Assembly: GCF_024707505.1 (NCBI RefSeq)
Contig: NZ_CP102604.1
Coordinates: 1,116,001 to 1,180,000 of the forward strand
Source: Pantoea sp. SOD02
GTDB lineage: Bacteria; Pseudomonadota; Gammaproteobacteria; Enterobacterales; Enterobacteriaceae
Length of the DNA stretch: 64,000 nt
Direction: 5' to 3'
Made by a program: the position numbers and the translations under genes. Shown piece by piece: positions 50,585 to 60,811 of this stretch (its first letter is position 1; each line of letters opens with the position of its first letter). The notes under the pieces were generated by a model. The model saw only the letters and a program-made list of their open reading frames with translations, had not been told where the DNA came from and did not search any database.

Positions 50585-51238
50585 CTTACTAAGTCCGTCG
50601 GTCAGGGAGAGCATCAGCTGACCATCCTTACCGGAGTTGAGCTGGTTGTCAAACCAGCTGAGACCATCGCGCTGATTGGCGAGTCCGGCTCTGGCAAATC
50701 CACGCTGCTGGGCATTCTGGCCGGACTGGACGACGGTAGCAGCGGCGAAGTGCATCTGCTTGGCCAGCCGCTGCACAGCATGAACGAAGAGCAGCGTGCG
50801 GCACTGCGCGCACGCGAAGTGGGCTTTGTGTTTCAATCCTTTATGCTGGTGCCGACGCTGAACGCGCTGGAAAACGTGCAGCTGCCGGCGTTGCTGCGTG
50901 GCGACAGCGATCGCGAAAGTCGTTCGCAATCGGTGGAGTTGTTAACTTTATTGGGCTTGAAAGATCGTCTGCACCATCTGCCAGCCCAACTCTCTGGCGG
51001 TGAACAGCAGCGTGTGGCGCTGGCGCGTGCCTTTAGCGGTCGTCCCGGCCTGCTGTTTGCCGATGAACCCACCGGAAACCTCGATCGCAAAACCGGCGAT
51101 CGCATCGCCGATCTGCTGTTCTCCCTCAACCGCGATTTTGCCACCACGCTAATTCTGGTGACGCACGACGAACAACTGGCAGCGCGCTGCGACCGCCGCC
51201 TACGGCTGCGCGACGGCAAGTTGTGGGAGGAGTCATGA
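50552..51238 (+). CDS. ybbA: ABC transporter ATP-binding protein YbbA (MacB/LolD type)
   Basis: A 228-residue ATPase. Walker A is GESGSGKSTL (residues 43-52), the signature LSGGEQQRVALARAF, Walker B LLFADEPTGNLD and H-loop LVTHDEQ. The start MPAENIVAVHHLTKSVGQGE matches E. coli. It pairs with the permease YbbP (4-base overlap, ATGA) in a type VII (mechanotransmission) ABC system probably acting on lipids or export with the periplasmic TesA. Confidence 0.95.
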   Translation: MPAENIVAVHHLTKSVGQGEHQLTILTGVELVVKPAETIALIGESGSGKSTLLGILAGLDDGSSGEVHLLGQPLHSMNEEQRAALRAREVGFVFQSFMLVPTLNALENVQLPALLRGDSDRESRSQSVELLTLLGLKDRLHHLPAQLSGGEQQRVALARAFSGRPGLLFADEPTGNLDRKTGDRIADLLFSLNRDFATTLILVTHDEQLAARCDRRLRLRDGKLWEES

Positions 51239-53649
51239 TTTGGCGCTGGTTCTGGCGCGAGTGGCGTTCGCCCTCGCTGCTGATTGTCTGGATGGCGCTC
51301 ACTTTAGCGGTGGCCTGCGTGCTAGCGCTGGGATCGATCAGCGATCGTATGGAAAAAGGCTTAAGCCAGCAGAGCCGCGACTTTATGGCGGGGGATCGCA
51401 CGCTGCGCACCACCTCGCCCGCGCCGGACGCGTGGCTGAATAAAGCGCGTGAAGAAGGGCTGTCGGTTAGCAGCCAACTGCACTTTATGACCATGACGTT
51501 CGCACAAGAGACGCCGCAGCTGGCGGACGTTAAAGCGGTGGATGATGCCTATCCAATGTTTGGCACGCTGCAAACTAATCCGCCGGGCTTACGCCCTCAA
51601 GCGGGCACGGTGTTGGCCGCGCCGCGTTTGCTGGCGCTGCTGAATCTGAAAGTGGGCGATAGTGTGGATGTCGGCGACACCACGCTGCGCATTGCTGGTG
51701 AAGTGATTCAGGAGCCGGATGGCGGCTTTAATCCGTTTCAGACCGCGCCGCGTCTGCTGATGAATCTGGCTGACGTGGAGAAAACCGGTGCGGTGCAGCC
51801 GGGCAGTCGCCTGAGCTGGCGCTACAAATTCTCCGGCGAACCGGCACCGCTGGCGCGCTATGACTGCTGGATCGAACCACAGCTAAAAGCCGATCAGCGC
51901 TGGATCAGCGTCGATAACTCGGAAGATGCACTGGGCCGCTCAATGCAGCGCGCGCAGCAATTTTTACTGCTCTCGGCCTTGCTGACGCTGATGCTGGCGA
52001 TTGCTGCGGTAGCGGTGGCGATGAGTCATTACTGCCGCAGTCGCTACGATTTGGTGGCGGTGCTGAAAACCCTGGGCGCAACCCGTAAAGCGCTGCAGCG
52101 GCTGATTATCGGTCAGTGGCTGGCGGTGCTGCTGCTGGCAGCGATTGTCGGAAGCGCGTTGGGGCAGGGCATTGAAGTGATTCTGCTGCTGATGCTGAAA
52201 CCGGTGCTGCCGGGCGCGCTGCCTGCGGCGAGTTTCTGGCCGTGGCTGTGGGCGATTGGCGCGATGTTTGTGATTTCGCTGCTGGTGGGTTTGCGTCCGT
52301 ACCGCTTGCTGATGGCGACGCAACCGCTGCGCGTGCTGCGCCGGGATGCGGTGGCGAACGTCTGGCCGCTGCGCATCTATCTACCTGCGATGACGCTGGT
52401 GGTGATTGGCTTGCTGGCGTTGCTGATGGGCGGCAGCAAAATGTTGTGGGCGTTGCTGGCGGGCGTGGTGATGCTGGCGTTGCTGCTGGCGTTACTCGGC
52501 TGGGGCACCTTGCTGCTGCTGCGTCGGCTGGTGGTGCGCAATCTGGCGCTGCGGCTGGCGATTAACCGTCTGCTGCGTCAACCGGCAATGACGCTCAGCC
52601 AACTGGCGGCGTTTTCGCTGTCATTTATGTTGCTGGCGCTGCTGCTGGTGATGCGCGGCGATCTGCTGGATCGCTGGCAACAACAACTGCCGCCGGATAG
52701 CCCGAACTATTTCCTGCTGAACATCACCAAAGAGCAGGTGCCACAGGTGCGCGACTTCCTGAGTGAGCATCAGCTTAAGCCGGAAACCTTCTACCCGATT
52801 GTGCGTGCGCGCCTGACCGAACTGAACGGCAAAGAGGCCGATCCTAAGCTGGATAACGCGCTAAATCGCGAACTCAATCTAACGTGGCAAGCGGAACGTC
52901 CGGATCACAATCCGCTGATTTCCGGTAACTGGCCGCCGCAGGCCGGTGAAGTATCGATGGAAGTGGAGTTAGCGGATCGCCTCGGCGTGAAGCTCGGCGA
53001 TAGCTTAACCTTCAACGGGGACACCCAGCAGTTCAGCGCCAAAATCACCAGCTTGCGCAAGGTGGATTGGGAAAGTCTGCGGCCGAACTTCTTCTTTATC
53101 TTCCCGCCGGGCGCACTCGATCAGCAGCCACAAACCTGGCTGACCAGCTTCCGCATGGAGAGCAATCCGGCGTTGCTGGCACAACTTAATCGCGCATTCC
53201 CGACGCTGAGCCTGCTGGATATTGGCAGCATGATGCGCCAGATCGGTCAGGTGCTGACGCAGGTGAGTCAGGCGCTGGAAGTGATGGTGGTGCTGGTGAC
53301 GGTGTGCGGCGTGTTGTTGCTGCTGGCGCAGATTCAGGTTGGCATGCGTCAGCGTCGGCAGGAGTTGGTGGTCTATCGCACGCTCGGTGCCAGCAAGCGC
53401 TTGCTGCGCGGCACGTTATGGTGCGAGTTTGCGCTGCTTGGCGTGGTGTCGGGGATTGCAGCAGCGCTGGGCGCGGAAGCGGCGCTGTGGGGCTTGCAGC
53501 GCAAGATCTTCGATTTCCCGTGGCAGCCAGACTGGACGTTGTGGTTCGCCTTGCCGATCGGCGGCGCGCTGCTGCTCTCGCTGTGCGGTGCCTGGTTGGG
53601 TATTCGACTATTAAAACAGAAGGCGCTGTTCAGAAGCTTCAGTGCCTAA
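51235..53649 (+). CDS. ybbP: FtsX-like permease YbbP
   Basis: An 804-residue membrane protein, the same length as E. coli YbbP. The start MIWRWFWREWRSPSLLIVWM overlaps the ybbA stop. One N-terminal helix, a large periplasmic domain (about residues 45-250), two FtsX-like clusters of helices (LLSALLTLMLAIAAVAVAMS onward; VMVVLVTVCGVLLLLAQIQV onward) with further periplasmic domain between. It forms the membrane part of YbbAP; substrate not proven. Confidence 0.94.
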   Translation: MIWRWFWREWRSPSLLIVWMALTLAVACVLALGSISDRMEKGLSQQSRDFMAGDRTLRTTSPAPDAWLNKAREEGLSVSSQLHFMTMTFAQETPQLADVKAVDDAYPMFGTLQTNPPGLRPQAGTVLAAPRLLALLNLKVGDSVDVGDTTLRIAGEVIQEPDGGFNPFQTAPRLLMNLADVEKTGAVQPGSRLSWRYKFSGEPAPLARYDCWIEPQLKADQRWISVDNSEDALGRSMQRAQQFLLLSALLTLMLAIAAVAVAMSHYCRSRYDLVAVLKTLGATRKALQRLIIGQWLAVLLLAAIVGSALGQGIEVILLLMLKPVLPGALPAASFWPWLWAIGAMFVISLLVGLRPYRLLMATQPLRVLRRDAVANVWPLRIYLPAMTLVVIGLLALLMGGSKMLWALLAGVVMLALLLALLGWGTLLLLRRLVVRNLALRLAINRLLRQPAMTLSQLAAFSLSFMLLALLLVMRGDLLDRWQQQLPPDSPNYFLLNITKEQVPQVRDFLSEHQLKPETFYPIVRARLTELNGKEADPKLDNALNRELNLTWQAERPDHNPLISGNWPPQAGEVSMEVELADRLGVKLGDSLTFNGDTQQFSAKITSLRKVDWESLRPNFFFIFPPGALDQQPQTWLTSFRMESNPALLAQLNRAFPTLSLLDIGSMMRQIGQVLTQVSQALEVMVVLVTVCGVLLLLAQIQVGMRQRRQELVVYRTLGASKRLLRGTLWCEFALLGVVSGIAAALGAEAALWGLQRKIFDFPWQPDWTLWFALPIGGALLLSLCGAWLGIRLLKQKALFRSFSA

Positions 53650-53671
53650 ATTGTCGATGGTGGCGTAACCA

Positions 53672-53765
53672 GGTGCGCATAAATGCGCACCCTACGAAAA
53701 CCCCACAGGAATGCGCGTTCGGCAAAATCACATCAATCTACGTAGGGTCGCCATTCATGGCGACC
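53672..53765. repeat. Inverted pair of REP-like palindromes with different stems
   Basis: The left unit (53672-53695, minus orientation) is GTAG with arms GGTGCGCAT / ATGCGCACC. The right unit (53742-53765) is the standard GTAG with arms GGTCGCCAT / ATGGCGACC. The 46-base spacer shows no gene. The pair fills the interval between the convergent ybbP and purK. Confidence 0.82.
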
Positions 53766-53772
53766 TGGCTAA

Positions 53773-54837
53773 TCAGAACTTCTCAACCGCCCACGCAATT
53801 CCGCTCGCATACACTTCCGGCAGCAGCGGCACCAGCGCATTCAGCGCTGACGTCAGACGACCATGATCGCTATCGGTCAGATTAAGGTGCCCAACCTTGC
53901 GGCCTTCGCGCACCTCTTTGTCGTACCAATGCAGATGCACCAGCGGCTGTTGCAGCCACGCCAGATTCACATCGGTACCAATCAGATTCACCATCACCGA
54001 CGGCGCAAACACCACCGGTTTTGGCAGCGCCAGACCTAACACCGCACGCAGATGCAGCTCGAACTGGCTAATTGATGCGCCATTCTGCGTCCAGTGACCG
54101 CTGTTGTGCACGCGCGGTGCCAACTCGTTGATCAGCAGACCTTCTGGCGTAATGAAACATTCCATCGCCATCACGCCAACATACTTCAGCTCATGCATGA
54201 TGGCGCTGAGCATCGCTTCTGCCTGCTGTTGCTGTGCGGCATCGGCCTGTGGGAACGCCACGCTGGTGCGCAGAATGCCGTCCTGATGCAGATTATGCGT
54301 CAGCGGATAAAACACCGTGCTGCCATCGTGTCCACGCGCGCCGACCAGCGACACTTCGCCGCTGAAATTAATGCCTTGCTCAACGATGCATTCGCCGTAG
54401 CACTCATCCGGCAGCGCATCGGTTTCGTTGGCGCGCAAACGCCACTGACCGCGGCCGTCATAGCCGCCGGTACGACGCTTAACAATCGCCAGTTCGCCCA
54501 AGGTGCTGAACACGTTTGGCCACTCGGCTTTAGCGGCCAGCAGTTGCCACGGCGCGGTGGCGAGGTTCAGCTGATCGAGCAGCTGTTTTTGCGTCAGACG
54601 ATCGGCGAGACGCGGGAAAATATCGCGATTCACAAATGCCGGATGGCTCGCCAGTTCGCGGGTTAACGCGGTTTCCGGCCAACGTTCAATCTCGGCGGTG
54701 ATCACGCTTTGGGCGATCGGCAGCGCAGAAGGCTCCGCATCCAGACCCACCGGATAGACCGCGATGCCCAGCGGTTCACCCGCCTGGCGCAGCATGCGGC
54801 CTAACTGACCATTTCCTAATACGCAAACCGGCTTCAT
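53773..54837 (-). CDS. purK: N5-carboxyaminoimidazole ribonucleotide synthetase PurK
   Basis: A 354-residue ATP-grasp enzyme of purine synthesis (AIR + HCO3- + ATP to N5-CAIR). [20 protein letters not shown] starts it. The ATP-grasp core includes [16 protein letters not shown] and the end of the fold [20 protein letters not shown]. Its start overlaps the purE stop by 4 bases, so the two are translationally coupled in the purEK operon. Confidence 0.97.
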   Translation of the reverse strand: MKPVCVLGNGQLGRMLRQAGEPLGIAVYPVGLDAEPSALPIAQSVITAEIERWPETALTRELASHPAFVNRDIFPRLADRLTQKQLLDQLNLATAPWQLLAAKAEWPNVFSTLGELAIVKRRTGGYDGRGQWRLRANETDALPDECYGECIVEQGINFSGEVSLVGARGHDGSTVFYPLTHNLHQDGILRTSVAFPQADAAQQQQAEAMLSAIMHELKYVGVMAMECFITPEGLLINELAPRVHNSGHWTQNGASISQFELHLRAVLGLALPKPVVFAPSVMVNLIGTDVNLAWLQQPLVHLHWYDKEVREGRKVGHLNLTDSDHGRLTSALNALVPLLPEVYASGIAWAVEKF

Positions 54838-55343
54838 GCGTCCTCCCGCGGATCCGGGTTGTTCAGCACTTCATCAGTCTGCGTTTGACGCCAGTTGGCG
54901 ATGCGCGTTGAAAGCGCGCTGTCGTGGATCGCCAAAATCTGCGCCGCCAGCAGGGCAGCGTTAGCGGCACCGGCTTTACCAATCGCCAGCGTACCGACCG
55001 GAATGCCGCGCGGCATCTGCACGATGGAGTACAGGCTATCGACGCCGCTCAGCGCCGCACTTTGCACGGGCACGCCCAGCACCGGCACCAGCGTTTTCGC
55101 GGCCAGCATGCCCGGCAAATGGGCAGCACCGCCAGCACCGGCGATGATCACCTGAAAACCGTTTTCAGCGGCGGTTTCCGCGAAGCTGAACAGTTTGTCG
55201 GGCGTACGGTGAGCTGAGACCACTTCAACGTGGAAGGGAACATCCAGGCTGTTAAGAATTTCCTCGGCGAACTGCATGGTAGCCCAGTCACTTTTGGAAC
55301 CCATGACAATGGCGATACGGGCCGGGGCGGCGTTGGATGACAT
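54834..55343 (-). CDS. purE: N5-CAIR mutase PurE
   Basis: A 169-residue class I PurE that moves the carboxyl group of N5-CAIR to give CAIR. The signature [19 protein letters not shown] (residues 13-31) and [20 protein letters not shown] are diagnostic, and [20 protein letters not shown] forms the central fold. The first gene of purEK; a weak PurR-like half site lies just upstream. Confidence 0.97.
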   Translation of the reverse strand: MSSNAAPARIAIVMGSKSDWATMQFAEEILNSLDVPFHVEVVSAHRTPDKLFSFAETAAENGFQVIIAGAGGAAHLPGMLAAKTLVPVLGVPVQSAALSGVDSLYSIVQMPRGIPVGTLAIGKAGAANAALLAAQILAIHDSALSTRIANWRQTQTDEVLNNPDPREDA

Positions 55344-55362
55344 GCGGTCAACTCCTGTGAAT

Positions 55363-55378
55363 ATGCAAACGAACCTGG
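55363..55378 (-). promoter_or_regulatory. Possible PurR operator upstream of purEK
   Basis: On the plus strand ATGCAAACGAACCTGG resembles the PurR box ACGCAAACGTTTNCNT in its left half only. It lies 20 bases ahead of purE. Repression of purEK by PurR is established in E. coli; this site is a tentative match. Confidence 0.4.
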
Positions 55379-55474
55379 CCGGGCGGGCAGGCGAAGAAGG
55401 GCACAGAGAATAGCATGAGATGGCAGCAAGGAAAACGGTTGCGTAGGCGGAAAACGGGCATTTACGCCCGGATT

Positions 55475-56191
55475 TCAGAAGGGGAATTCGATCAGGCTTA
55501 CGCCGCTGGCATCAAGCTGAATCATCGATCCGTTCTCATGCCAGGCACCGAGCACCGCGCGCTGGGCGTTTTCGCCGTGCAGCGGGAAGGGATGAATGGC
55601 GGGACGATGCGTGTGGCCATGAATCAAAATAGGCACCTGCTGGCGCGTCATCGCGGCTTCCACTGCGGACTGATTAACGTCCATGATGCTGACCGACTTG
55701 TGCTGATTCGCCTGCTTGCTGCCATTACGCATGCGTGCGGCAATGCGCATGCGCAGACGCAGCGGCAACGCGAGGAACAGGCGCTGCAACCAGCGCTGAT
55801 GCACTTTGGCGCGAAAACGCTGATAACCTTCATCGTCGGTACACAAGGTATCGCCGTGCATGATCAACACGCGATGTCCGTAGAGATCGAGTACCTTTTC
55901 TTCCGGCAGCAGCGTCATACCAGAAGCCCGCGCAAAACGCTGGCCGAGCAGGAAGTCTCGATTACCGTGGATGAAAAATTTCGGTACCGGCAGCGCCTTG
56001 AGCGCCGCAGCGATTTGCTGATGCAGCGGATTAGGATCGTCGTCGCCGATCCAGGCTTCAAACAGATCGCCGAGGATGTAAAGCGCATCGCAGGAACGCG
56101 CTTCACCCTGCAAAAAATGCAGAAAACCGGCAGTAATTGCCGGTTCTTCATGACACAGATGCAGATCTGCGATAAACAGCGTGCGCGACAT
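55475..56191 (-). CDS. lpxH: UDP-2,3-diacylglucosamine diphosphatase LpxH
   Basis: A 238-residue calcineurin-like phosphoesterase acting in lipid A synthesis (UDP-diacylglucosamine to lipid X). Metal motifs are [44 protein letters not shown] and [13 protein letters not shown]. Its ATG overlaps the ppiB stop by one base, so the pair is translationally coupled. The lpxH-ppiB order is as in E. coli. Confidence 0.97.
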   Translation of the reverse strand: MSRTLFIADLHLCHEEPAITAGFLHFLQGEARSCDALYILGDLFEAWIGDDDPNPLHQQIAAALKALPVPKFFIHGNRDFLLGQRFARASGMTLLPEEKVLDLYGHRVLIMHGDTLCTDDEGYQRFRAKVHQRWLQRLFLALPLRLRMRIAARMRNGSKQANQHKSVSIMDVNQSAVEAAMTRQQVPILIHGHTHRPAIHPFPLHGENAQRAVLGAWHENGSMIQLDASGVSLIEFPF

Positions 56192-56685
56192 TACTCGCTA
56201 ACAGTCACTTTCTGGATGACAACATCTTCAACCGGAACGTCCTGATGCATGCCGCTGCGGCCGGTTTTCACCGCTTTGATTTTCTCAACCACGTCCATGC
56301 CTTCAACCACTTCAGCGAACACGCAGTAACCCCAGCCTTGCAGGCTTTCATCACGGAAGTTCAGGAAGTCGTTGTCTGCCACGTTGATGAAGAACTGGGC
56401 AGTGGCAGAGTGTGGAGCCTGAGTGCGCGCCATCGCCAGCGTGCCTTTAGTGTTTTTCAGGCCGTTGTTCGCTTCGTTGCGGATGTCTGCTTTGGTATCT
56501 TTCTGCTTCATGCCAGGCTCAAAACCGCCGCCCTGAATCATGAAACCGTTGATTACGCGATGGAAGATAGTGTTATCGTAAAAACCTTCCGCGCAGTATT
56601 CCAGGAAGTTCTTCACGGTAGCCGGCGCTTTGTCATCGAAAGTTTTAATTACGATATCGCCATGGTTCGTCTGGAAAGTGACCAT
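56191..56685 (-). CDS. ppiB: Cytoplasmic peptidyl-prolyl cis-trans isomerase PpiB (cyclophilin)
   Basis: A 164-residue single-domain cyclophilin without signal peptide ([20 protein letters not shown]). Active-site residues are in [19 protein letters not shown] (the Arg-Phe-Gln triad region) and [17 protein letters not shown]. Same length as E. coli PpiB. Divergent from cysS across an interval of 332 bases containing a REPIN. Confidence 0.97.
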   Translation of the reverse strand: MVTFQTNHGDIVIKTFDDKAPATVKNFLEYCAEGFYDNTIFHRVINGFMIQGGGFEPGMKQKDTKADIRNEANNGLKNTKGTLAMARTQAPHSATAQFFINVADNDFLNFRDESLQGWGYCVFAEVVEGMDVVEKIKAVKTGRSGMHQDVPVEDVVIQKVTVSE

Positions 56686-57017
56686 TATTTTCTTCCTGTC
56701 AAGGTTGTCGTCAGTGTCGCTGCCGCGCCTGCAAGGCGGCGGGGCATTTTTGTAGACGCTTCTTATATCACAATTTCCAATAACGCGTCAGTAACCGGAC
56801 GGCAGTTGGCAACCGAGCGATGCACAAGTCAGAAAAATACGGCACAATAACCGGCTTGATGCTGGCTGGTTAAGCGAGGTTGTTTCGGTCACCATAAATG
56901 GCGACCCTACAAACCGGACAGTATTTCGTAGGGTCGCCATTTATGGTGACCGTATTAAACCCAATGCACATTTATCACGTTCGAATCCCGCACACGTAAT
57001 TAAAACGGAACCGTTCA
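56686..57017. other. Intergenic region between ppiB and cysS
   Basis: 332 bases without a gene. It carries the ppiB and cysS promoters (not confidently delimited) and the REPIN at 56887-56951. No hairpin-plus-T-run was seen outside that repeat. Confidence 0.7.
56887..56951. repeat. Inverted pair of REP-like palindromes (REPIN) upstream of cysS
   Basis: Two 24-base units, each GTAG with arms GGTCGCCAT and ATGGTGACC around TT, lie in exact inverted orientation (56887-56910 minus; 56928-56951 plus) across a 17-base spacer. The same arm change (T for C) in both units means that they are perfect reverse complements. Confidence 0.9.
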
Positions 57018-58403
57018 ATGCTAAAGATTTATAACACCCTGAGTCGACAGAAAGAGGAATTCAAACCCATCCATGCCGGTCAAATCGGTATGTACGTGTG
57101 TGGTATCACGGTTTACGACCTCTGTCATATCGGCCATGGGCGTACGTTTGTGGCATTCGACGTGGTGGCGCGTTATCTGCGTTATGTGGGCTATCAGCTG
57201 AAGTATGTGCGTAACATCACCGATATCGATGACAAAATCATCAAACGTGCCAATCAAAACGGTGAAAGCATTGAAACGCTGACCAACCGCATGATCGCCG
57301 AGATGCACAAAGATTTCGCCGCGCTCGGCATTCTGCCGCCGGATCTGGAGCCGCGCGCCACCCGCCATATCGACGAAATCATCGAGCTGGTCGGCACGCT
57401 GATTGAACGTAAGCACGCATACGTGGCGGACAACGGCGACGTGATGTTCGACGTGTTAAGCGACAAAGATTACGGCGCGCTGTCGCGTCAGGATCTGGAG
57501 CAGCTGCAGGCCGGTGCGCGCGTCGAAGTGGCGGATGTGAAGCGCAATCCAATGGACTTCGTGCTGTGGAAGATGTCCAAAGCCGACGAACCAGCGTGGA
57601 ACTCGCCGTGGGGCAATGGCCGTCCAGGCTGGCACATCGAGTGTTCGGCGATGAACTGCAAACAGCTCGGCACCCATTTCGACATTCACGGTGGCGGTTC
57701 GGATCTGATGTTCCCGCACCACGAAAACGAAGTGGCGCAATCCACCTGTGCGCACGATGGCCCGTATGTGAATTACTGGATGCACTCCGGCATGGTGATG
57801 GTTGATCGCGAGAAGATGTCGAAATCGCTGGATAACTTCTTCACCGTGCGCGATGTGTTGCAGCACTACGATGCCGAAACCGTGCGTTACTTCCTGATGT
57901 CGGGCCACTATCGCAGCCAGCTCAACTACGGCGAAGATAACCTCAATCAGGCGCGTGCGGCGCTCGAGCGTTTGTACACCGCGCTGCGTCATACCGATGC
58001 CAACGCCACGGCGGCGGGCGGCGAAGAGTTTGAAGCGCGTTTCCGCACTGCGATGGATGACGACTTCAACACGCCGGAAGCCTATTCGGTGTTGTTCGAT
58101 ATGGCGCGTGAAGTGAATCGTCTGAAGACCGAAGACAAAGCTTCCGCTGATGCGCTGGCGGCGAAACTGCGCCAGATCGCTAACGTGCTGGGCATTTTGC
58201 AGCAGGATCCCGAGCAGTTCCTGCAAAGCGGTGCGCAGGTGAATGACGATGAAGTGGCGGAAATCGAACATTGGGTGAAAGCCCGTTCCGACGCGCGTGC
58301 AGCCAAAGATTGGGCGCAGGCGGATGTGGCGCGCGACAAGCTCAATGAGTTGGGCGTAATCGTTGAGGATGGGCCGCAAGGTTCCAGCTGGCGACGCAAA
58401 TAA
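57018..58403 (+). CDS. cysS: Cysteinyl-tRNA synthetase CysS
   Basis: A 461-residue class I aminoacyl-tRNA synthetase, the same length as the E. coli enzyme. The HIGH motif is in [14 protein letters not shown] (residues 35-48), and KMSKS is in [12 protein letters not shown]. Zinc ligands are Cys28 in [11 protein letters not shown] and the later Cys/His/Glu ([19 protein letters not shown]). The C-terminal anticodon-binding part ends [14 protein letters not shown] terminator with a GAAA loop follows. Confidence 0.98.
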   Translation: MLKIYNTLSRQKEEFKPIHAGQIGMYVCGITVYDLCHIGHGRTFVAFDVVARYLRYVGYQLKYVRNITDIDDKIIKRANQNGESIETLTNRMIAEMHKDFAALGILPPDLEPRATRHIDEIIELVGTLIERKHAYVADNGDVMFDVLSDKDYGALSRQDLEQLQAGARVEVADVKRNPMDFVLWKMSKADEPAWNSPWGNGRPGWHIECSAMNCKQLGTHFDIHGGGSDLMFPHHENEVAQSTCAHDGPYVNYWMHSGMVMVDREKMSKSLDNFFTVRDVLQHYDAETVRYFLMSGHYRSQLNYGEDNLNQARAALERLYTALRHTDANATAAGGEEFEARFRTAMDDDFNTPEAYSVLFDMAREVNRLKTEDKASADALAAKLRQIANVLGILQQDPEQFLQSGAQVNDDEVAEIEHWVKARSDARAAKDWAQADVARDKLNELGVIVEDGPQGSSWRRK

Positions 58404-58410
58404 CCGGAGA

Positions 58411-58434
58411 GGGCGAGAAATCGCCCTTTTTTAT
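58411..58434 (+). terminator. Rho-independent terminator of cysS
   Basis: Arms GGGCGA and TCGCCC with GAAA tetraloop then TTTTTTATT, 8 bases past the stop. The next gene's ATG starts 3 bases after it. Confidence 0.9.
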
Positions 58435-58436
58435 TG

Positions 58437-59528
58437 ATGGCGATTGAACAGATTCATATTCACGGCTTCCGCTCGGTGCGCGACCTAACGCTGCCGCTGC
58501 AGCAGCTCAACGTGGTGAGCGGTCCGAACGGCTGCGGCAAATCCAACCTGTATAAAGCGGTGCGACTGCTGCACGAAGCGGCGAGCGGACGCTTAGCGCT
58601 GGCGCTGGCGTAAGAGGGCGGCATTCAGAAAGCGATGTGGGCGGGCGGATTGCGGCGCGGCGATCGTCGCCACGATCCCAAACGTCTGGCGCTGGCGGTG
58701 GTAATGGACGATATGGATTATCAACTCGATATCGGTTTTCCTGAGCCGCTCGTCACCAGCATGTTCAATCTCGATCCGCTGGTGAAAGAGGAGCGTTTAT
58801 GGATGAGCGGCCAACGGCGGCGTCCTTCCTCCTGCATCATGCAGCGGCAAAATCAGACCGCCTTTTTGCATAACGTTGAGGGCGAGCGCGTAGCCTATCC
58901 GGCGGTGCTGCATCCCGAAGAGTCACTGTTTGGGCAACTGGGCGAACCGCATCTGTATCCGGAGCTTTCGCAGGTGCGCGAAAGGCTGCGTCAGTGGCGT
59001 TTCTATCATGAGTTTGCTGTGTGGCCCGGTTCACCGATTCGTGCGCCGCAGATTGGCGTACGCGCGCCGGTGCTGAGCCATGATGGCAGTAATCTGGCGG
59101 CTGCCTGGGCCACTATCGTTGAGCGCGGTCATGTCGAGTTGCTGCACGAAGTGATGGCCGAAGCGTTTCCTGACACGGAATTTCACGTTGATGTGCAGAA
59201 TGGACGTTTTCAGATGCTGATGTCACGACGTGGGATTTTGCGTCCGTTAGAGAGCGCCGAGTTCTCGGATGGCACGCTGCGCTTTCTCTGTTTAGTGGTG
59301 GCGCTGCTCAGCCCGCGTCCGCCGGCGTTTATGGCGCTGAATGAACCAGAGAACAGTTTGCATGAAGATTTGCTGCCCGCATTGGCGCGACTGATTGCCG
59401 AAGCCAGCCAGTTCAGCCAACTGTGGATCACCAGCCATTCACCGAAACTGGCAACGCTGATTGCGCAGCATACGGCGGTGAATCACATCGAGCTGGAGCA
59501 AATTGAAGGGGAAACCCGGGTCTTGTAG
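58437..59528 (+). pseudogene. AAA-type (RecF/SMC-like) ATPase gene with an in-frame stop
   Basis: The frame is continuous for 363 codons except for TAA at 58611-58613 (codon 59). Before it, MAIEQIHIHGFRSVRDLTLP and SGPNGCGKSNLYKAVRLL give an intact Walker A. After it, the frame resumes with EGGIQKAMWAGGLRRG and runs on to FMALNEPENSLHEDLLPALA (Walker B) and LWITSHSPKLATLIAQHT (the ABC-type switch). In an intact homologue the stop position would be a sense codon (GAA to TAA is one base). Restart at the ATG at 58635 would lack Walker A. The TAG stop overlaps a REP unit. Confidence 0.85.
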
Positions 59529-59548
59529 GGTCGCCATTCATGGCGACC
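59525..59548 (+). repeat. REP-like palindrome at the end of the ATPase pseudogene
   Basis: GTAG with arms GGTCGCCAT and ATGGCGACC around TC. The TAG of its first tetranucleotide is the stop codon of the preceding frame. Confidence 0.85.
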
Positions 59549-59557
59549 ACCACCTAA

Positions 59558-59770
59558 CTACGCTACAACCGTAATCTTAAAACCAGCAAACTCAACCTTC
59601 TGGCCTTCAACAATCTTGCAGCGCTTACGCGTTTCAACTGCGCCATCGACGCGCACTTCGCCTTCCGCGATCACGGCTTTCGCCTGCGCACCGCTTTGCA
59701 CCCAACCTTCGAGTTTCAGCAGGTCGCACAAATCAACGTGGGCATGTTTACCGAGAGAAAAACTGGCCAT
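59558..59770 (-). CDS. ybcJ: S4-domain RNA-binding protein YbcJ
   Basis: A 70-residue protein consisting of one S4 RNA-binding domain: LCDLLKLEGWVQSGAQAKAV with IAEGEVRVDGAVETRKRCKI is the alpha-L motif. E. coli YbcJ has the same size and neighbour (folD). Function is not settled; ribosome association has been suggested for the family. It overlaps folD by one base. Confidence 0.93.
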   Translation of the reverse strand: MASFSLGKHAHVDLCDLLKLEGWVQSGAQAKAVIAEGEVRVDGAVETRKRCKIVEGQKVEFAGFKITVVA

Positions 59771-60636
59771 TATGCCTCCTCAATGTCGTGAAATTCTTCA
59801 CACGCCGTCAGCGTGTTTTGGATTAATGTAGCGACCGTCATTGGACCGACGCCGCCTGGAACCGGCGTGATGTAAGAGGCGCGCTCAGCAGCCGCTTCGA
59901 ACTCCACATCGCCGACCACTTTGCCGCTGTCGAGACGGTTGATACCTACATCAATTACTACCGCGCCCGGCTTGATCCAGTCGCCCGGAATAAAGCCCGG
60001 CTTGCCGACTGCAACCACCAGCAGATCGGCGTGCTCAACGTGATGACGCAGATCTTTGGTGAAACGGTGCGTCACGGTGGTGGTGCAACCGGCGAGCAGC
60101 AGCTCCATGCTCATCGGACGGCCAACGATATTCGATGCGCCAACCACCACGGCGTTCAGGCCGTAAGTATCGATATTGTAGCGCTCCAGCAAGGTGACGA
60201 TGCCGCGCGGCGTACACGGACGCAGCTTTGGTGCGCGCTGGCACAGACGACCGACGTTGTACGGATGGAAGCCATCCACGTCTTTGTCCGGCACGATGCG
60301 CTCCAGCACTTTGACGTTATCGATGCCGGCTGGCAGCGGCAGCTGCACCAGAATGCCGTCGATATCGTTGTCGTTGTTGAGCGTATCAATCAGCTCCAGC
60401 AGCTCGGCTTCGCTGGTGGTGGCGGGCAGATCGTATGAGCGGGAGATGAAGCCCACTTCATCACAAGCACGACGTTTGCTGGCGACATAAATCTGCGAAG
60501 CCGGGTTTTCACCCACCAGCACAACTGCCAAACCGGGCGCACGTTTACCGGCCGCCAGACGCTGCTGTACTTTTTCGGCAACCTCAAGGCGCACCTGCTG
60601 CGCAATCGTTTTACCGTCAATAATTTTTGCTGCCAT
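59770..60636 (-). CDS. folD: Methylenetetrahydrofolate dehydrogenase/cyclohydrolase FolD
   Basis: A 288-residue bifunctional enzyme interconverting 5,10-methylene-THF and 10-formyl-THF with NADP. The start [20 protein letters not shown] is standard; a longer in-frame start is not used. [14 protein letters not shown] contains the catalytic Lys, [12 protein letters not shown] the substrate segment, [20 protein letters not shown] the NADP loop and [16 protein letters not shown] the C-terminal signature. Its stop overlaps the ybcJ start. Confidence 0.97.
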   Translation of the reverse strand: MAAKIIDGKTIAQQVRLEVAEKVQQRLAAGKRAPGLAVVLVGENPASQIYVASKRRACDEVGFISRSYDLPATTSEAELLELIDTLNNDNDIDGILVQLPLPAGIDNVKVLERIVPDKDVDGFHPYNVGRLCQRAPKLRPCTPRGIVTLLERYNIDTYGLNAVVVGASNIVGRPMSMELLLAGCTTTVTHRFTKDLRHHVEHADLLVVAVGKPGFIPGDWIKPGAVVIDVGINRLDSGKVVGDVEFEAAAERASYITPVPGGVGPMTVATLIQNTLTACEEFHDIEEA

Positions 60637-60811
60637 CAGAGAGGAAATCCATCTGTAGAGGGTTAGATCGGGGATGGCGCCTATTCTGTCAGAAGCGCGT
60701 GCGGCTGTCAGGTAGAGATTCGCCATCAACGCCGCTTTCCCGATTTTTCGCCGTGGCGCCCGCCCGCGTTAGCGCTTATGATGCCCGGCAGTGAATGAGA
60801 TGGATGACGTG

